Positions 24,859 to 34,322 of a stretch of DNA of 64,000 nt are shown in pieces (the stretch's first letter is position 1; each line of letters begins with the position of its first letter). The stretch is from Nocardioidaceae bacterium (lineage in GTDB: Bacteria; Actinomycetota; Actinomycetes; Propionibacteriales; Nocardioidaceae): contig JACJWW010000003.1 of the NCBI GenBank assembly GCA_020636935.1, forward strand, positions 62,001-126,000. Direction: 5' to 3'. Under the pieces are notes generated by a model that was not told the DNA's origin, did not search any database, and saw only the letters and a program-made list of their open reading frames with translations. The translations under genes and the position numbers were made by a program.

Positions 24859-25578
24859 TCAGCTGAACAGGCCACCCAAAACGTCGCTCGCGGAGCCGCC
24901 TGAGTGACCCTTCGAGGCATTCGGGTCGTTCTTCCACTCAGATGGTTGTACGACGACAAAGCCCGGGCCGTGGAATGAATACTGCATCGCCTCACCCGAG
25001 CCGCCGCGGAGCATCGACTTCATGTTCATGCTGCTGACCACATTTGGCACCAGGTTTGCCGACCAAGCCACCGCAGATTGCAGGTCGACGAAGGTCGGCT
25101 GTTGGCTGCAGTCGAGTACGACGGGCTGCCCCACCGTGCACAGGGCCGCCGTACCTTGGCCAGTCAAGGTGGTGTTGAAGACGCCGCCACTGAGCATGCC
25201 GGCTCCTTGGACCCGATTTATATCCCAACTGAGGCTGGCGTCGAAGGCAAGGAGATTGCGGCCGTTGACGCTGAGGGCATCGCCACTGAGCTCGATCAGG
25301 TAGACCACACCTGCTTCGTTGGCGAAGAAGACCTCGCCTTGGCCCGAAACCCGCATCAGGGGCTGGTCGTCGCCGCTCATCATCTTCTTCATCATGCGGT
25401 TGAGACCGCCGGCGCCTTCGTGGTTGAAGGTGATCTGACCCTGATAGGCGACCATCGACCCCTTGACGGCCAACACGTCCTCGCCAAGGGAGACCCGCAG
25501 GAGTTGGGGATTCTGCCGGGCGAAACGCTGCCCGTCGGAGATCTCCAGGTTGGCTTGACTGAAGAGTTCACTTTGCAT
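24859..25578 (-). CDS. AIM24 family protein
   Basis: 239 residues of the AIM24/TerD-adjacent beta-sandwich family seen widely in actinobacteria. The NLEISDGQRFARQNPQLLRV start, the VKGSMVAYQGQITFNHEG strand, LRGGSGEAMQYSFHGPGFVVVQPSE at the C-terminus and the glycine-rich tail are typical. AAGGAGG precedes the start. Biochemical role is unknown in bacteria. Confidence 0.85.
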   Translation of the reverse strand: MQSELFSQANLEISDGQRFARQNPQLLRVSLGEDVLAVKGSMVAYQGQITFNHEGAGGLNRMMKKMMSGDDQPLMRVSGQGEVFFANEAGVVYLIELSGDALSVNGRNLLAFDASLSWDINRVQGAGMLSGGVFNTTLTGQGTAALCTVGQPVVLDCSQQPTFVDLQSAVAWSANLVPNVVSSMNMKSMLRGGSGEAMQYSFHGPGFVVVQPSEWKNDPNASKGHSGGSASDVLGGLFS

Positions 25579-25637
25579 GCTGGCCTCCTTGACGTCTGCG
25601 CTCAGAATAGAACCAAGGCGTCCATCGTCGGAAGCGC

Positions 25638-26102
25638 TCAGCTGGCGAGGTCGGCCTTGATCCGCTCGAGGGTCTGCTCCATGCCTGCTTGGAGCACTTC
25701 GTTGAAGTTCTCCTGTCCGCCGAAGAAGCGGTCGGTCAGCTTGTGTGACAACGAGCTGATCCCCTTGGGGGTCTCACGACGCTGCGTGATCAAGGTGCCG
25801 CCACTGGCAGTCGGGCTGAGGTTGAGGCTCCAGACGGTGTAGTTCTCCTTGACCTTGAAGGCAAGGCGCTCGTCGGGCTCGAAGTCGACGACCTGGGCCT
25901 GGGTGGGCCACACCTTGAAGCCATCGCGGTTGATATTGAAAAACTTGGCGCCCTTGCGCGAGACCCCGCCCTTGACGAAGGACTTCACCACTTGCGGGCT
26001 CCAGCGCGACATCCTGCGGATGTCGGAGATCAAGGCCCACACCTCGGCTGGGGAGTTGGGCACCTCGATGGAGGCTTCGAGGGCAGTTGCTTCAGCGTTC
26101 AT
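25638..26102 (-). CDS. SRPBCC-fold (polyketide cyclase-like) protein
   Basis: 154 residues starting with the START-like pattern EASIEVPNSPAEVWALISDI then RMSRWSPQVV, and ending with a long amphipathic helix (ENFNEVLQAGMEQTLERIKADL) that would close a hydrophobic pocket. Such proteins bind lipids or small hydrophobic ligands; no specific ligand can be proposed. TAAGCT on the minus strand lies 6 nt before the ATG, so the mRNA is probably leaderless. Confidence 0.85.
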   Translation of the reverse strand: MNAEATALEASIEVPNSPAEVWALISDIRRMSRWSPQVVKSFVKGGVSRKGAKFFNINRDGFKVWPTQAQVVDFEPDERLAFKVKENYTVWSLNLSPTASGGTLITQRRETPKGISSLSHKLTDRFFGGQENFNEVLQAGMEQTLERIKADLAS

Positions 26103-26179
26103 GCCGAGAGCTTAGACAGCCAAGAGCTGATCTGCCTCAGTTGGTGACCCAGGTCATAGTCATTGGCCCAGCCACCATC

Positions 26180-27628
26180 TCAACGACTCTGCCACCACGC
26201 CAACAAGGCCGCGGTTGCTTCCTCCTGGGTCATGGGTCCGTTGTCGAGGCGCAACTCGAGCAGATGCTTGTAGGCCTGCCCCACTTCGCGACCGGCGGAA
26301 ATGCCCAGGATCTCCATGATCTGATTGCCGTCCAGGTCTGGGCGTACGGCGGCCAACTCCTCCTGCTCGGAGAGTACGGCGATCCGGGCTTCCAGCGAGT
26401 CGTAGGTGCGAGCCAAGCGGTCGGCCTTGCGCTGATTGCGGGTGGTGCAGTCGGCTCGGGTCAACACATGCAGGCGGGTGAGTTGGTCACCGGCGTCGCG
26501 CACATAGCGGCGTACGGCGGAGTCGGTCCACTCGCCGCTGCCATAGCCGTGGAAACGCAGGTGCAACTCGACCAGCTTGGAGACCGCCTCGATCTGGTCA
26601 TTGCTGAAGCGCAAGGCCTTCATCCGTTTGCGGGTGATCTTGGCGCCGACCACATCGTGGTGGTGGAAGGTGACCGCCCCGCCCTGCACGAACCGGCGGG
26701 TGCGCGGCTTGCCGACGTCGTGCATCAGGGCCGCGAAACGGGAGATGAAGTCGGGCTCACCGAAGCGCTCGTGCTCTTGGTCAATGGCCTGCTCCAAGAC
26801 AGTCAGGCTGTGCTCGTAGACATCCTTGTGACGATGGTGTTCGTCGCGCTCCAGTCGCAGGGCCGGCAACTCCGGCAGTACGTGCTCGGCCAGTCCGGTG
26901 TCGACCAGCAGAGTCAAGCCACGGCGCGGGTCGGGCGCCATCACCAGCTTGACCAGCTCATCTCGCACCCGCTCGGCAGAGACGATGGTGATGCGTTCGG
27001 CCATGTCAGTCATCGCCTTGATCACCTCGGGGGCGACCGAAAATCCCAACTGCGCGGCAAAGCGGGCGGCACGCATCATCCGCAAGGGGTCATCGGAGAA
27101 GGAGTCCTCGGGGCGGCCCGGCGTACGCAACTGGCGATGCGTCAGATCGAGGATGCCGCCATGGGGGTCGACCAAAGTGCGGTCGGGCAGGGTCAGCGCC
27201 ATCGCGTTGACGGTGAAGTCACGCCGACCGAGATCGCCATCAATCGAGTCGCCATAGGCAACTTCGGGTTTGCGACTGTCGGGGTCATATGACTCAGATC
27301 GATAGGTGGTGATCTCGATGGTCCACTCACCGCGGCGAGCACCGATCGTGCCGAAGTCTCGCCCGACATCCCAGGTGGCATCGGCCCAACCCGACAGCAA
27401 CTTCTCGGTCACCTCGGGTCGTGCCGATGTGGTGAAGTCGAGGTCATTTTGCAGTCGGCCCAGGAAGGCATCGCGCACCGGGCCACCCACCAGAGCGATC
27501 TGCTCGCCGGCAGCAGTGAAGCGCTCACCCAACTCATCGATCACCGGAGCGATGCGCAGCAATTCACCGAGTGCGGTCGCTTGGGCCTCACTCATCTGCA
27601 GCGGGGGAGGAGAATCTGTGCCAGACAC
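26180..27628 (-). CDS. cca: CCA-adding tRNA nucleotidyltransferase
   Basis: 482 residues. The class II nucleotidyltransferase core has LVGGPVRDAFLGRLQNDLDF with the DxD metal pair, then RRDFTVNAMAL and DPLRMMRAARFAAQLGF; an HD domain follows (ALMHDVGKPRTR, FHHHDVVGA), as in actinobacterial PcnA-annotated enzymes. It builds or repairs tRNA 3' CCA ends. GTG 27628 is chosen because TAGGCT lies 8 nt upstream; ATG at MSEAQ would shorten it by about 18 residues. Divergent from the DUF6049 gene. Confidence 0.93.
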   Translation of the reverse strand: MSGTDSPPPLQMSEAQATALGELLRIAPVIDELGERFTAAGEQIALVGGPVRDAFLGRLQNDLDFTTSARPEVTEKLLSGWADATWDVGRDFGTIGARRGEWTIEITTYRSESYDPDSRKPEVAYGDSIDGDLGRRDFTVNAMALTLPDRTLVDPHGGILDLTHRQLRTPGRPEDSFSDDPLRMMRAARFAAQLGFSVAPEVIKAMTDMAERITIVSAERVRDELVKLVMAPDPRRGLTLLVDTGLAEHVLPELPALRLERDEHHRHKDVYEHSLTVLEQAIDQEHERFGEPDFISRFAALMHDVGKPRTRRFVQGGAVTFHHHDVVGAKITRKRMKALRFSNDQIEAVSKLVELHLRFHGYGSGEWTDSAVRRYVRDAGDQLTRLHVLTRADCTTRNQRKADRLARTYDSLEARIAVLSEQEELAAVRPDLDGNQIMEILGISAGREVGQAYKHLLELRLDNGPMTQEEATAALLAWWQSR

Positions 27629-27673
27629 GAGAGTCAAGCCTATAAGCATTGCCGCTGTCGATAACATCGAGCG
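27629..27673. promoter_or_regulatory. Divergent leaderless promoters between cca and DUF6049
   Basis: The 45-bp gap holds TAGGCT on the minus strand (27637-27642, 8 nt before GTG 27628) and TAACAT on the plus strand (27662-27667, 6 nt before GTG 27674). Neither gene has a ribosome-binding site. Confidence 0.55.
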
Positions 27674-29833
27674 GTGACCAAAGCCAACCACTCCGTTGTC
27701 TTGCGGTTGGCCATGTTGGTGTTCATCATGCTGCTGCCGTTGGGCGCAGCTTGGGCTGAGCAGCCTCCCCACAAGCGCAAGCAAGCAGACCCCGAGCTCT
27801 CTCCGCTCGCAGTGCGCCTGACCTCCATGTCACCTGCGGTACTACCCAAGCGAGGGCCACTACAGATCACCGGCACGGTCACCAACCGCTCCGATGAGGC
27901 TTGGCGTGAGGTCAGCGTCTATCCATTTGCCTCATCCACTCCGATCACTGCTCGCGAAAGCCTCGAAGATGCGATCGCCACCGAGGAAGGCGTGGTGGTC
28001 GGGCAGCGATTCTTCTCCACCCGCAGGTCAGTGGCCAGGATCGGTGATCTTGGGGTCGGCCAGACCGTGGCTTTTCACTTGGTCATTCCCCGCAAAGACA
28101 TCCCGATCTCCCTGGAGCGGCCCGGTGTCTATTGGATCGGAGCCCACGCGCTGGGTGCAGACTCCCGCGGACTTGACTCCCTCTCCGATGGGCGCGCTCG
28201 CACCTTCATCGCCCAGGTCGACACCAGACCAGCCCGTGCCAAGGTGGCCTTGGTCGTGCCAGTCAGGGCAAATGGCGAGCGCACCCCTGATGGCAAGGTC
28301 GCCGCGGCCAAGAGATGGGCTGATCTGCTGGGCCACGGAGGTCGACTCGACCGGATCCGTGGCCTGGTGAGTACGGCGCCAACCAATGCCGTCAACCTCC
28401 TGATCGACCCTGCCGTGCTCGACAGCGCTGCGGACTTGGCTGGCGGCAACCAGGCTGCCGATCTGGGGGGGACTCAGACCAACGAAGAAGCCAAAGACGA
28501 AGGCAACGACGCCAGCTCAGAAACGCCCAACGACCTGGCTGCCAACCAGTGGCTGGGCAGCATGCAGCGACTCAGCGGCGTACAGAACAACTTCTATGCG
28601 CCCTATGCCGACCCGGATGTAGCCAGCCTCGCCAGGCATGATCGCGCGCTGCTCAGGACGGCGAAGCAACAAGGCGCGGCCTCCATGGCCAAACACACCA
28701 TCCATGCACAACCAATGCTGGCCCCGATCGACGGCCAGTTCGACCCCAAACTGCTCGGCAAGCTGGGCAACCTGCCGGTGCTCCTCGACTCGGCCACGGC
28801 CGACACTGAAGACGGCTTGACCGCTCCCGATTATGCAACCTCCGGCAAGGCACAGTTGGTGTTCGCCGACTCACTGCTCGCAGGGGGTGGCCCAGATGGG
28901 GGTCCAGATGGGGCCAATCACTTCGATGCGTTGGGGCTGCGTCAACTGATCTTGGCCACCGCCTCGCTGCCGCAAATCGATGCGGGAGGTGAGACCACGA
29001 CAACCGCACCCACCCTGGTGGTCAGCTTGCCTCGCTTGTGGGATCCGGGTGCCCATTGGGCAACCGCTGACTTCTTCGATGGTTTGCAACAACCTTGGTT
29101 GCGCCTGGTCAAACTGCCGACCACAAACACCACGAAGTTTGCCGGGAGCCTCGACTATGACCCCGACACCGAGGTGTCCCAGAGCAATGTCGCAGCCGCG
29201 GCGCGGGGCAGCAAACGAGCCCGAGTGCTCTCCGAGCTGTTGAGCGCACCCAACAATGCCGAGCGCATCTTCACCGCGGCGGCGCTGACGGCAGTGTCGT
29301 ACGACGCCCGCACCCACCCGCGGGTCAGCCGCAGGTCAGCTGGAAAGGCCGACGATTGGGTCGGCGCCCAGCTCAACGAGATCACCGTCACCGGCAGCGA
29401 CTTCGTCACCTTGTCGGGCGGCAGCGGCCCGGTCTCGGTCAGCATCGTCAATGGCCTCGACCACCCAGTGGTGGTCGGGCTCAAAGCCAAGACGGGATCG
29501 AGCTGGATCAAGGTGTCTGTGCCGGAGCCGGTGCGACTCGAACCCAAACAACGGGCTTCGGTGAAGGTCAAGATTGACGCCGAAGCAGCTGGCGTCCACC
29601 AAATCCAGGTCTCACCCATGACCCAAGAAGGGCATGTGCTGAGCCAACCCTTCACCTTCAATGTGCGCACCAGCCAAGTGGGCAAATTGATCTGGGTGAT
29701 CATGATCGCCGGAGCCGGACTCTTCGCGGTGATGGTCGTACGCCGGATCATCCGGCGGATCCGCACCCGCTCCTGGCGACCCAGCCCACCGGCGGCAACT
29801 GACTGGGACGACGAGGCCGATCGTGGCGAATAG
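27674..29833 (+). CDS. DUF6049-family secreted/membrane-anchored protein
   Basis: 719 residues: signal peptide (LRLAMLVFIMLLPLGAAWA), large extracellular region with an N-terminal immunoglobulin-like domain (RGPLQITGTVTNRSDEAW), a central domain and a C-terminal beta-sandwich (PVSVSIVNGLDHPVVVGLKA), then one TM near 672-692 and a basic cytoplasmic tail. It occupies the place of mycobacterial Rv3909, between cca/mutT and murJ. Function is unknown, but constant linkage to murJ suggests envelope assembly. Its end overlaps murJ by 11 bp. Confidence 0.85.
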   Translation: MTKANHSVVLRLAMLVFIMLLPLGAAWAEQPPHKRKQADPELSPLAVRLTSMSPAVLPKRGPLQITGTVTNRSDEAWREVSVYPFASSTPITARESLEDAIATEEGVVVGQRFFSTRRSVARIGDLGVGQTVAFHLVIPRKDIPISLERPGVYWIGAHALGADSRGLDSLSDGRARTFIAQVDTRPARAKVALVVPVRANGERTPDGKVAAAKRWADLLGHGGRLDRIRGLVSTAPTNAVNLLIDPAVLDSAADLAGGNQAADLGGTQTNEEAKDEGNDASSETPNDLAANQWLGSMQRLSGVQNNFYAPYADPDVASLARHDRALLRTAKQQGAASMAKHTIHAQPMLAPIDGQFDPKLLGKLGNLPVLLDSATADTEDGLTAPDYATSGKAQLVFADSLLAGGGPDGGPDGANHFDALGLRQLILATASLPQIDAGGETTTTAPTLVVSLPRLWDPGAHWATADFFDGLQQPWLRLVKLPTTNTTKFAGSLDYDPDTEVSQSNVAAAARGSKRARVLSELLSAPNNAERIFTAAALTAVSYDARTHPRVSRRSAGKADDWVGAQLNEITVTGSDFVTLSGGSGPVSVSIVNGLDHPVVVGLKAKTGSSWIKVSVPEPVRLEPKQRASVKVKIDAEAAGVHQIQVSPMTQEGHVLSQPFTFNVRTSQVGKLIWVIMIAGAGLFAVMVVRRIIRRIRTRSWRPSPPAATDWDDEADRGE

Positions 29834-31469
29834 CGCGGCATCCTCCGATGGGATCTTGTCGTCATCAGCAGTCATGGCTGCTGGCACGATCGTGTCGCGG
29901 CTCAGCGGCTTCGTGCGCGGAGCCCTGCTCGTCGCCGTACTCGGCTCAGGCCTGCACGCCGACATCTTCAACTTGGCCAACACCCTGCCCAACATGCTCT
30001 ACATCCTGCTTGCTGGTGGGGTCTTCAACGCCGTGCTCGTGCCGCAAGTGGTGCGGGCGATGCGCAATGACGCTGACGGGGGAGCGGCCTACATAAACCG
30101 GATCGTCACCCTGGCCGCGATCTTCTTGACCATCGTCACCATCTTGCTGGTGGTGGCTGCACCGCTGGTGATGCGGATCTACCTGGGCCAGGCGTGGTAC
30201 GAACCCCGATTGGCCGAGCAGCGTGAGTCGGCCATCGCATTTGCCCGCTATTGCCTGCCGCAGGTCTTCTTCTACGGGATGTTTGTGCTGGTCGGACAGG
30301 TGCTCAACGCCCGCAAACGCTTCGGGCCGATGATGTGGGCTCCGATCGCCAACAACATCTTGTCGGTGCTGGTGATCGTGGCCTATCTGGTGGCCTATGG
30401 CCGGGTCGACTCCGACTCAAATGCACCATTCACCAGCACCCAGGAAGCTCTGCTGGGCATCGGCTCAACCCTTGGGATCGCCGTCCAACTGTTGATCCTG
30501 CTGCCCTACCTGCGCTCGTCAGGAGTCTTCTATCGACCCCGCTTCGACTTCCGCAACACCGGCCTGGGTCAGACCCTGCGCTTGGGCATGTGGACGGTCT
30601 TCTTCGTGCTGGTCAACCAGGTCGCACTCGCCGTGGTCTATCGGATCGCCGGCACTGGCGCTACCCAAGATCGCTCAGGCACCGGCCTGACCGTCTACCA
30701 AAATGTGTACATCCTGATGCAAGTGCCGCATTCGGTGATCACGGTGTCACTGGCCACCGCCATGGCCACTCTGCTCTCGACCTATGCGGCCGCCAAACAG
30801 GGCAAAGAACTAGCCGAATCAATGACTTCGACCACCCGGCTGGCCGCCGCCCTGGTGATCCCTGTCTATGCACTCGTCGTGATCGTCGCCGGACCGATCA
30901 GCCATGTGGTCTACGGCTTCCAGAAGGACACCGAGGCTTGGCGCAATTTCGTGCCCACGATGGCGCTCTTCCCGTTTGCGCTGATGTGCTTCACCTTCCA
31001 CTACCTGATGCTGCGCGGCTTCTATGCCATCGAGCGCAACAAGTTGGTCTTCTGGGTGCAATGCCTGATCGCCTCGGTCAATATCGTGGCGGCCATCGCA
31101 CTGACCCGCAATATCGACCCACGCGACACCGCTCCGCACTTGGTCTTGGCCTATGGCGCGTCGTACCTCGTCGGGGCCTCGGTGTCGGCATGGCTGCTGC
31201 GCAGACACATCCCCGGCTTCACCATCGGATGGAGCTTTGCTGCCCGCCTCGTGGTCAGCATCGCTGGTGCGGCAGCAATCGGCTGGCTGACCCTGCTCGG
31301 GCTGCAGCACACATGGGGTGAGCAATCAATCCCGTTGGCCTTGGCCAGCGGCACAATCACCGCACTGGCCTTCGGCGTCACATATCTCGGTCTTGCCCGT
31401 CTCATGGGTGTCAAGGAGACAAACGAAGTCTTGACACTGGTGCAATCACGCCTGCGTCGCGCGAGTTGA
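29823..31469 (+). CDS. murJ: Lipid II flippase MurJ
   Basis: 548 residues with 13-14 membrane helices, the MOP-family flippase that moves lipid II across the membrane. AAGTIVSRLSGFVRGALLVA and ADIFNLANTLPNMLYILLAGG are the family's TM1/TM2 signatures with the central arginines. Unlike the mycobacterial homologue, no kinase-like domain is fused at the C-terminus; that domain is a separate gene downstream. GTG start lies within the end of the DUF6049 gene. Confidence 0.96.
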   Translation: MANSAASSDGILSSSAVMAAGTIVSRLSGFVRGALLVAVLGSGLHADIFNLANTLPNMLYILLAGGVFNAVLVPQVVRAMRNDADGGAAYINRIVTLAAIFLTIVTILLVVAAPLVMRIYLGQAWYEPRLAEQRESAIAFARYCLPQVFFYGMFVLVGQVLNARKRFGPMMWAPIANNILSVLVIVAYLVAYGRVDSDSNAPFTSTQEALLGIGSTLGIAVQLLILLPYLRSSGVFYRPRFDFRNTGLGQTLRLGMWTVFFVLVNQVALAVVYRIAGTGATQDRSGTGLTVYQNVYILMQVPHSVITVSLATAMATLLSTYAAAKQGKELAESMTSTTRLAAALVIPVYALVVIVAGPISHVVYGFQKDTEAWRNFVPTMALFPFALMCFTFHYLMLRGFYAIERNKLVFWVQCLIASVNIVAAIALTRNIDPRDTAPHLVLAYGASYLVGASVSAWLLRRHIPGFTIGWSFAARLVVSIAGAAAIGWLTLLGLQHTWGEQSIPLALASGTITALAFGVTYLGLARLMGVKETNEVLTLVQSRLRRAS

Positions 31470-31551
31470 GCCCTAGAGTCAAGACAGAGCCTCCACAACG
31501 ACCACAGCTTCCAAAACGACCACAGCCACACAAGCATGGAGAGGATGGTGG

Positions 31552-32856
31552 GTGGCCCTGACTTCACGTGGTCCGGGCGCAGTCCTGGGTGAGCGTTACC
31601 GCCTCGACGATCTGCTTGAGGAGTTCGAAGGCGGTAGGTTTTGGCGCGCCACCGACATGGTGCTGGCCCGCAATGTCGCCATCCACGTGATCAACTCCAC
31701 CGACCCCAGGGCCCAAGCACTGATCGACGCTGCCCGCGCCAACGTCTTGATCACCGACCCACACCTGCTCCGGGTGCTGGACTGTGAAGACGACGGCAGC
31801 GCTGCCTGGGTGGTGCACGAATGGGGCGAGGGTCTCTCGCTCGACAAGATGCTCGACAAGGGCCCCCTACCACCAGCAAGAGCAGCCTGGCTGGCCCGAG
31901 AGACCGCACAGGCAATCAATGCCGGGCACGCAGCCGGGTTGGCGCACGGGTGGCTGACCCCAGAGCAGGTCTTGGTCACCAAGGCCGGAGCCGTCAAGCT
32001 GATCGGCTACGCCACCGCCGCCGCGCTGCACCCAGACCCACCCAGCTCACCGACGTACCCCGAACTCAACGACCACCAGCGTGATGTGCTCAACCTGGCC
32101 GGCATTCTCTACGCCGCGCTCACCGCGAAGTGGCCCGGCGTACACCCCAGCGGAGTGGCGCCCGCCCCGAAGGCAGGTCGAGCCCTGATGCGCCCGCGGC
32201 AAGTGCGCGCGGGAGTGCCCCGGGTCCTCGACAGCATCTGTGCCCGCACCCTCGACCGCTCTCACCCCCATGGCATGCCAATCGACTCGGCCTTCGAGAT
32301 CGAGGCAGCCCTCTCAGACTTCTTGGGAGACCCCGCAAAGGTCGCCCCTTCGAGCCTGTCCGCGATGTACGCCGAGCCTGAGGCCGACGAGGGAGATCCG
32401 ATCGACGAGTTGCTGGCCAGCAATCCTTCACTGAGCCATCGTGAGGAGTGGCTGGAGGCCATGGCGGCCAACGACGACACCTTCGGATCGGGCCCCATGC
32501 CCGCTGTGTCACCAGTCGAGCCCTATGTCGACTCCGCGGAGCGGCCGCTGTTTGCCACGGGAGCGCGGCGAGTGCCCGACGCCAGCTCGGCCCCACACCT
32601 CAACCCAGACGCCAGTGTGCTGCCACCACTCGTGCGCACCACTCCAGGCCCGACATCGTCCACGCACCGGCAGGCCAAGCAAGGGCGCACCTCATCTCGA
32701 GTCGCGATCGCCTTGTTGATCATCATCGTGTTGGTGATCGCGGGAGTAGCAGCGATCAGGGCCTACGAGATGGGTCGAGCCGACGCAGGATCCATCAGAG
32801 GCATTGCATCGACGTTTGGGGTCATCGTCGCCACTGCTGAGGCCTCAATCACGTGA
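31552..32856 (+). CDS. Membrane-anchored pseudokinase, MurJ partner
   Basis: 434 residues: a protein-kinase fold (1-260), an acidic linker, one TM at about 384-402 and a short extracellular tail. Catalytic motifs are lost: the VAIK lysine position reads NVAIHV, HRD is HGW (LAHGWLTPEQVLV) and DFG is GYA (KLIGYATA). It matches the pseudokinase domain fused to MviN in mycobacteria, which binds an FHA protein when phosphorylated. GTG 31552 follows GGAGAGG. Its stop overlaps sigM (GTGA). Confidence 0.85.
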   Translation: MALTSRGPGAVLGERYRLDDLLEEFEGGRFWRATDMVLARNVAIHVINSTDPRAQALIDAARANVLITDPHLLRVLDCEDDGSAAWVVHEWGEGLSLDKMLDKGPLPPARAAWLARETAQAINAGHAAGLAHGWLTPEQVLVTKAGAVKLIGYATAAALHPDPPSSPTYPELNDHQRDVLNLAGILYAALTAKWPGVHPSGVAPAPKAGRALMRPRQVRAGVPRVLDSICARTLDRSHPHGMPIDSAFEIEAALSDFLGDPAKVAPSSLSAMYAEPEADEGDPIDELLASNPSLSHREEWLEAMAANDDTFGSGPMPAVSPVEPYVDSAERPLFATGARRVPDASSAPHLNPDASVLPPLVRTTPGPTSSTHRQAKQGRTSSRVAIALLIIIVLVIAGVAAIRAYEMGRADAGSIRGIASTFGVIVATAEASIT

Positions 32857-33500
32857 GCCAGACTGATCGCGAACTCCTCGATGCCCACCGGAGCGGAGAC
32901 ACAGCCGCCTTCGGTGAGCTCTTCACCCGGCATCGCGATCGATTGTGGGCCGTGGCTCTGCGTACGACGGGCAACCCCGAAGACGCCGCCGACGCCCTGC
33001 AGGACGCGCTGATCTCGGCGTACGAACGCGCCGGCTCCTTCCGCGGTGACGCCCAAGTCTCAACCTGGCTGCACCGAGTGGTGGTCAATGCAGCGCTTGA
33101 TCGCCTCCGACGAAACAAGGTGCGACTGGCCAGCCCGATCACCGACGACATGGACTTTGCGTCGCCAGCCCCCGGGCCTCTGGATCAGGCCGAAGCTGGC
33201 TCGATGCGTGAGATCGTGCTTGCTGCGTTGGAGCAACTGCCACCCGACCAGAAGGCTGCGCTGGTGCTGGTCGACATGGAGGGCTATTCCATGCACGAGA
33301 CCGCTTTGATCCTTGAAGCACCCGAAGGCACGATCAAGAGTCGTTGCTCACGTGGTCGAGTCAAACTCGCCCAGATCCTGGGCCCGCTGTTGGCCGATGC
33401 AACCAATTCGGCCACTGCCGCGTCAGATATGAAGCACCCCAGCTCGCGACCCACCCGAGGCGCCAGCAAACAGAGTCGCCCGGAAGGAGGAGCTTCGTGA
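32853..33500 (+). CDS. sigM: ECF sigma factor SigM
   Basis: 215-residue ECF sigma factor with region 2 (FGELFTRHRDRLWAVALRTT, then EDAADALQDALISAYERAGSF) and region 4 (ALEQLPPDQKAALVLVDMEG, then APEGTIKSRCSRGRVKLA). Overlaps at both ends by GTGA show tight coupling with the pseudokinase and the anti-sigma gene. Genomic place equals mycobacterial sigM (Rv3911). Confidence 0.95.
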   Translation: MSQTDRELLDAHRSGDTAAFGELFTRHRDRLWAVALRTTGNPEDAADALQDALISAYERAGSFRGDAQVSTWLHRVVVNAALDRLRRNKVRLASPITDDMDFASPAPGPLDQAEAGSMREIVLAALEQLPPDQKAALVLVDMEGYSMHETALILEAPEGTIKSRCSRGRVKLAQILGPLLADATNSATAASDMKHPSSRPTRGASKQSRPEGGAS

Positions 33501-34255
33501 CCGATCATGAGCCGGCTTCCCAAGGGCACATCGGAAACCTCCCCGAAGAAGCCATCAGCGAACTCCTTCGCGGCGCGCGAGCCGACCAACCGATCCCCGA
33601 TGACGTCATCGCCCGCCTGGACGCCACGCTTGCTTCGTTGGCACCACCCGCTGCGGAGCGGTTCGTCGTAGCCGCCAAACGGCGCCGTGGGCCACTCATC
33701 CTCGTTGCCGCGGCATCGGTCGTGGTGGTCAGCGGCGGAGTCGGACTCCTCACCCAGATGCAGCCCCAACAGCAGGCGGACACCTCAACCACAGCCGGTC
33801 TGGCCCCCCAGAAGGCAATGACTCAAGGGGCGCGAGAGCAGGCCCCAGCAGTGGGTCAGAGTCAGGCAGCGGGCCAGAGTCCGACACCCGATGAGAGTGC
33901 GATGCTCGATCAGAGCGCGGTGCTCGATCAAAGTGCGGTGGCTGCCAGTGAGTTGCCCGTCGTACGCCCTGCTCACTTCGTGAGTGATGCTCAGACAGCC
34001 CTTGCCCAACCGCTAGGCGCCAAACGATCCGCGTCAGCCGAGGCGCAGGACGATGCTTCTGCTGAGCCTTACGCTCCAGCGGCAGCAGCTACCAACCAAG
34101 CAGGTGGCTGCGCCGATCAAGTGGTCAAGCCGGGCGATCGCACGGTCTTGGTCTCCTTCAAGAAGGCCACCGGGCGTCTCGTGCTGACCAGTGATCGCAC
34201 AATCGGGCTCTATGCCTGTGATGGGCGCCAACTCCTGCACCGCGTCCTGCCTTAG
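33497..34255 (+). CDS. Probable membrane anti-sigma factor of SigM
   Basis: 252 residues: a cytoplasmic N-terminus (1-64) with LPEEAISELLRGARADQPIPD, one TM at about 65-85 (PLILVAAASVVVVSGGVGLL), then a Gln/Ser/Ala-rich extracellular linker with DQSAVLDQSAV repeats and a small C-terminal domain with two cysteines (GGCADQVV, LYACDG). GTG overlaps the sigM stop; AAGGAGGAG lies upstream. The topology and place match the Rv3912 anti-SigM. Confidence 0.85.
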   Translation: MTDHEPASQGHIGNLPEEAISELLRGARADQPIPDDVIARLDATLASLAPPAAERFVVAAKRRRGPLILVAAASVVVVSGGVGLLTQMQPQQQADTSTTAGLAPQKAMTQGAREQAPAVGQSQAAGQSPTPDESAMLDQSAVLDQSAVAASELPVVRPAHFVSDAQTALAQPLGAKRSASAEAQDDASAEPYAPAAAATNQAGGCADQVVKPGDRTVLVSFKKATGRLVLTSDRTIGLYACDGRQLLHRVLP

Positions 34256-34264
34256 GCGCGCAAG

Positions 34265-34292
34265 TATGATGGGCCGGTCGCCCGAAGACCGG
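34265..34292 (+). promoter_or_regulatory. trxB promoter -10 and leader hairpin
   Basis: TATGAT (34265-34270) is a good -10 hexamer 53 bp before trxB. The transcript would begin with a small hairpin, CCGGTC (34274-34279) with GACCGG (34287-34292). No convincing -35 is visible. Confidence 0.4.
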
Positions 34293-34322
34293 GCTCATCG
34301 ATCTCTAGGAGCTGATCCACAC

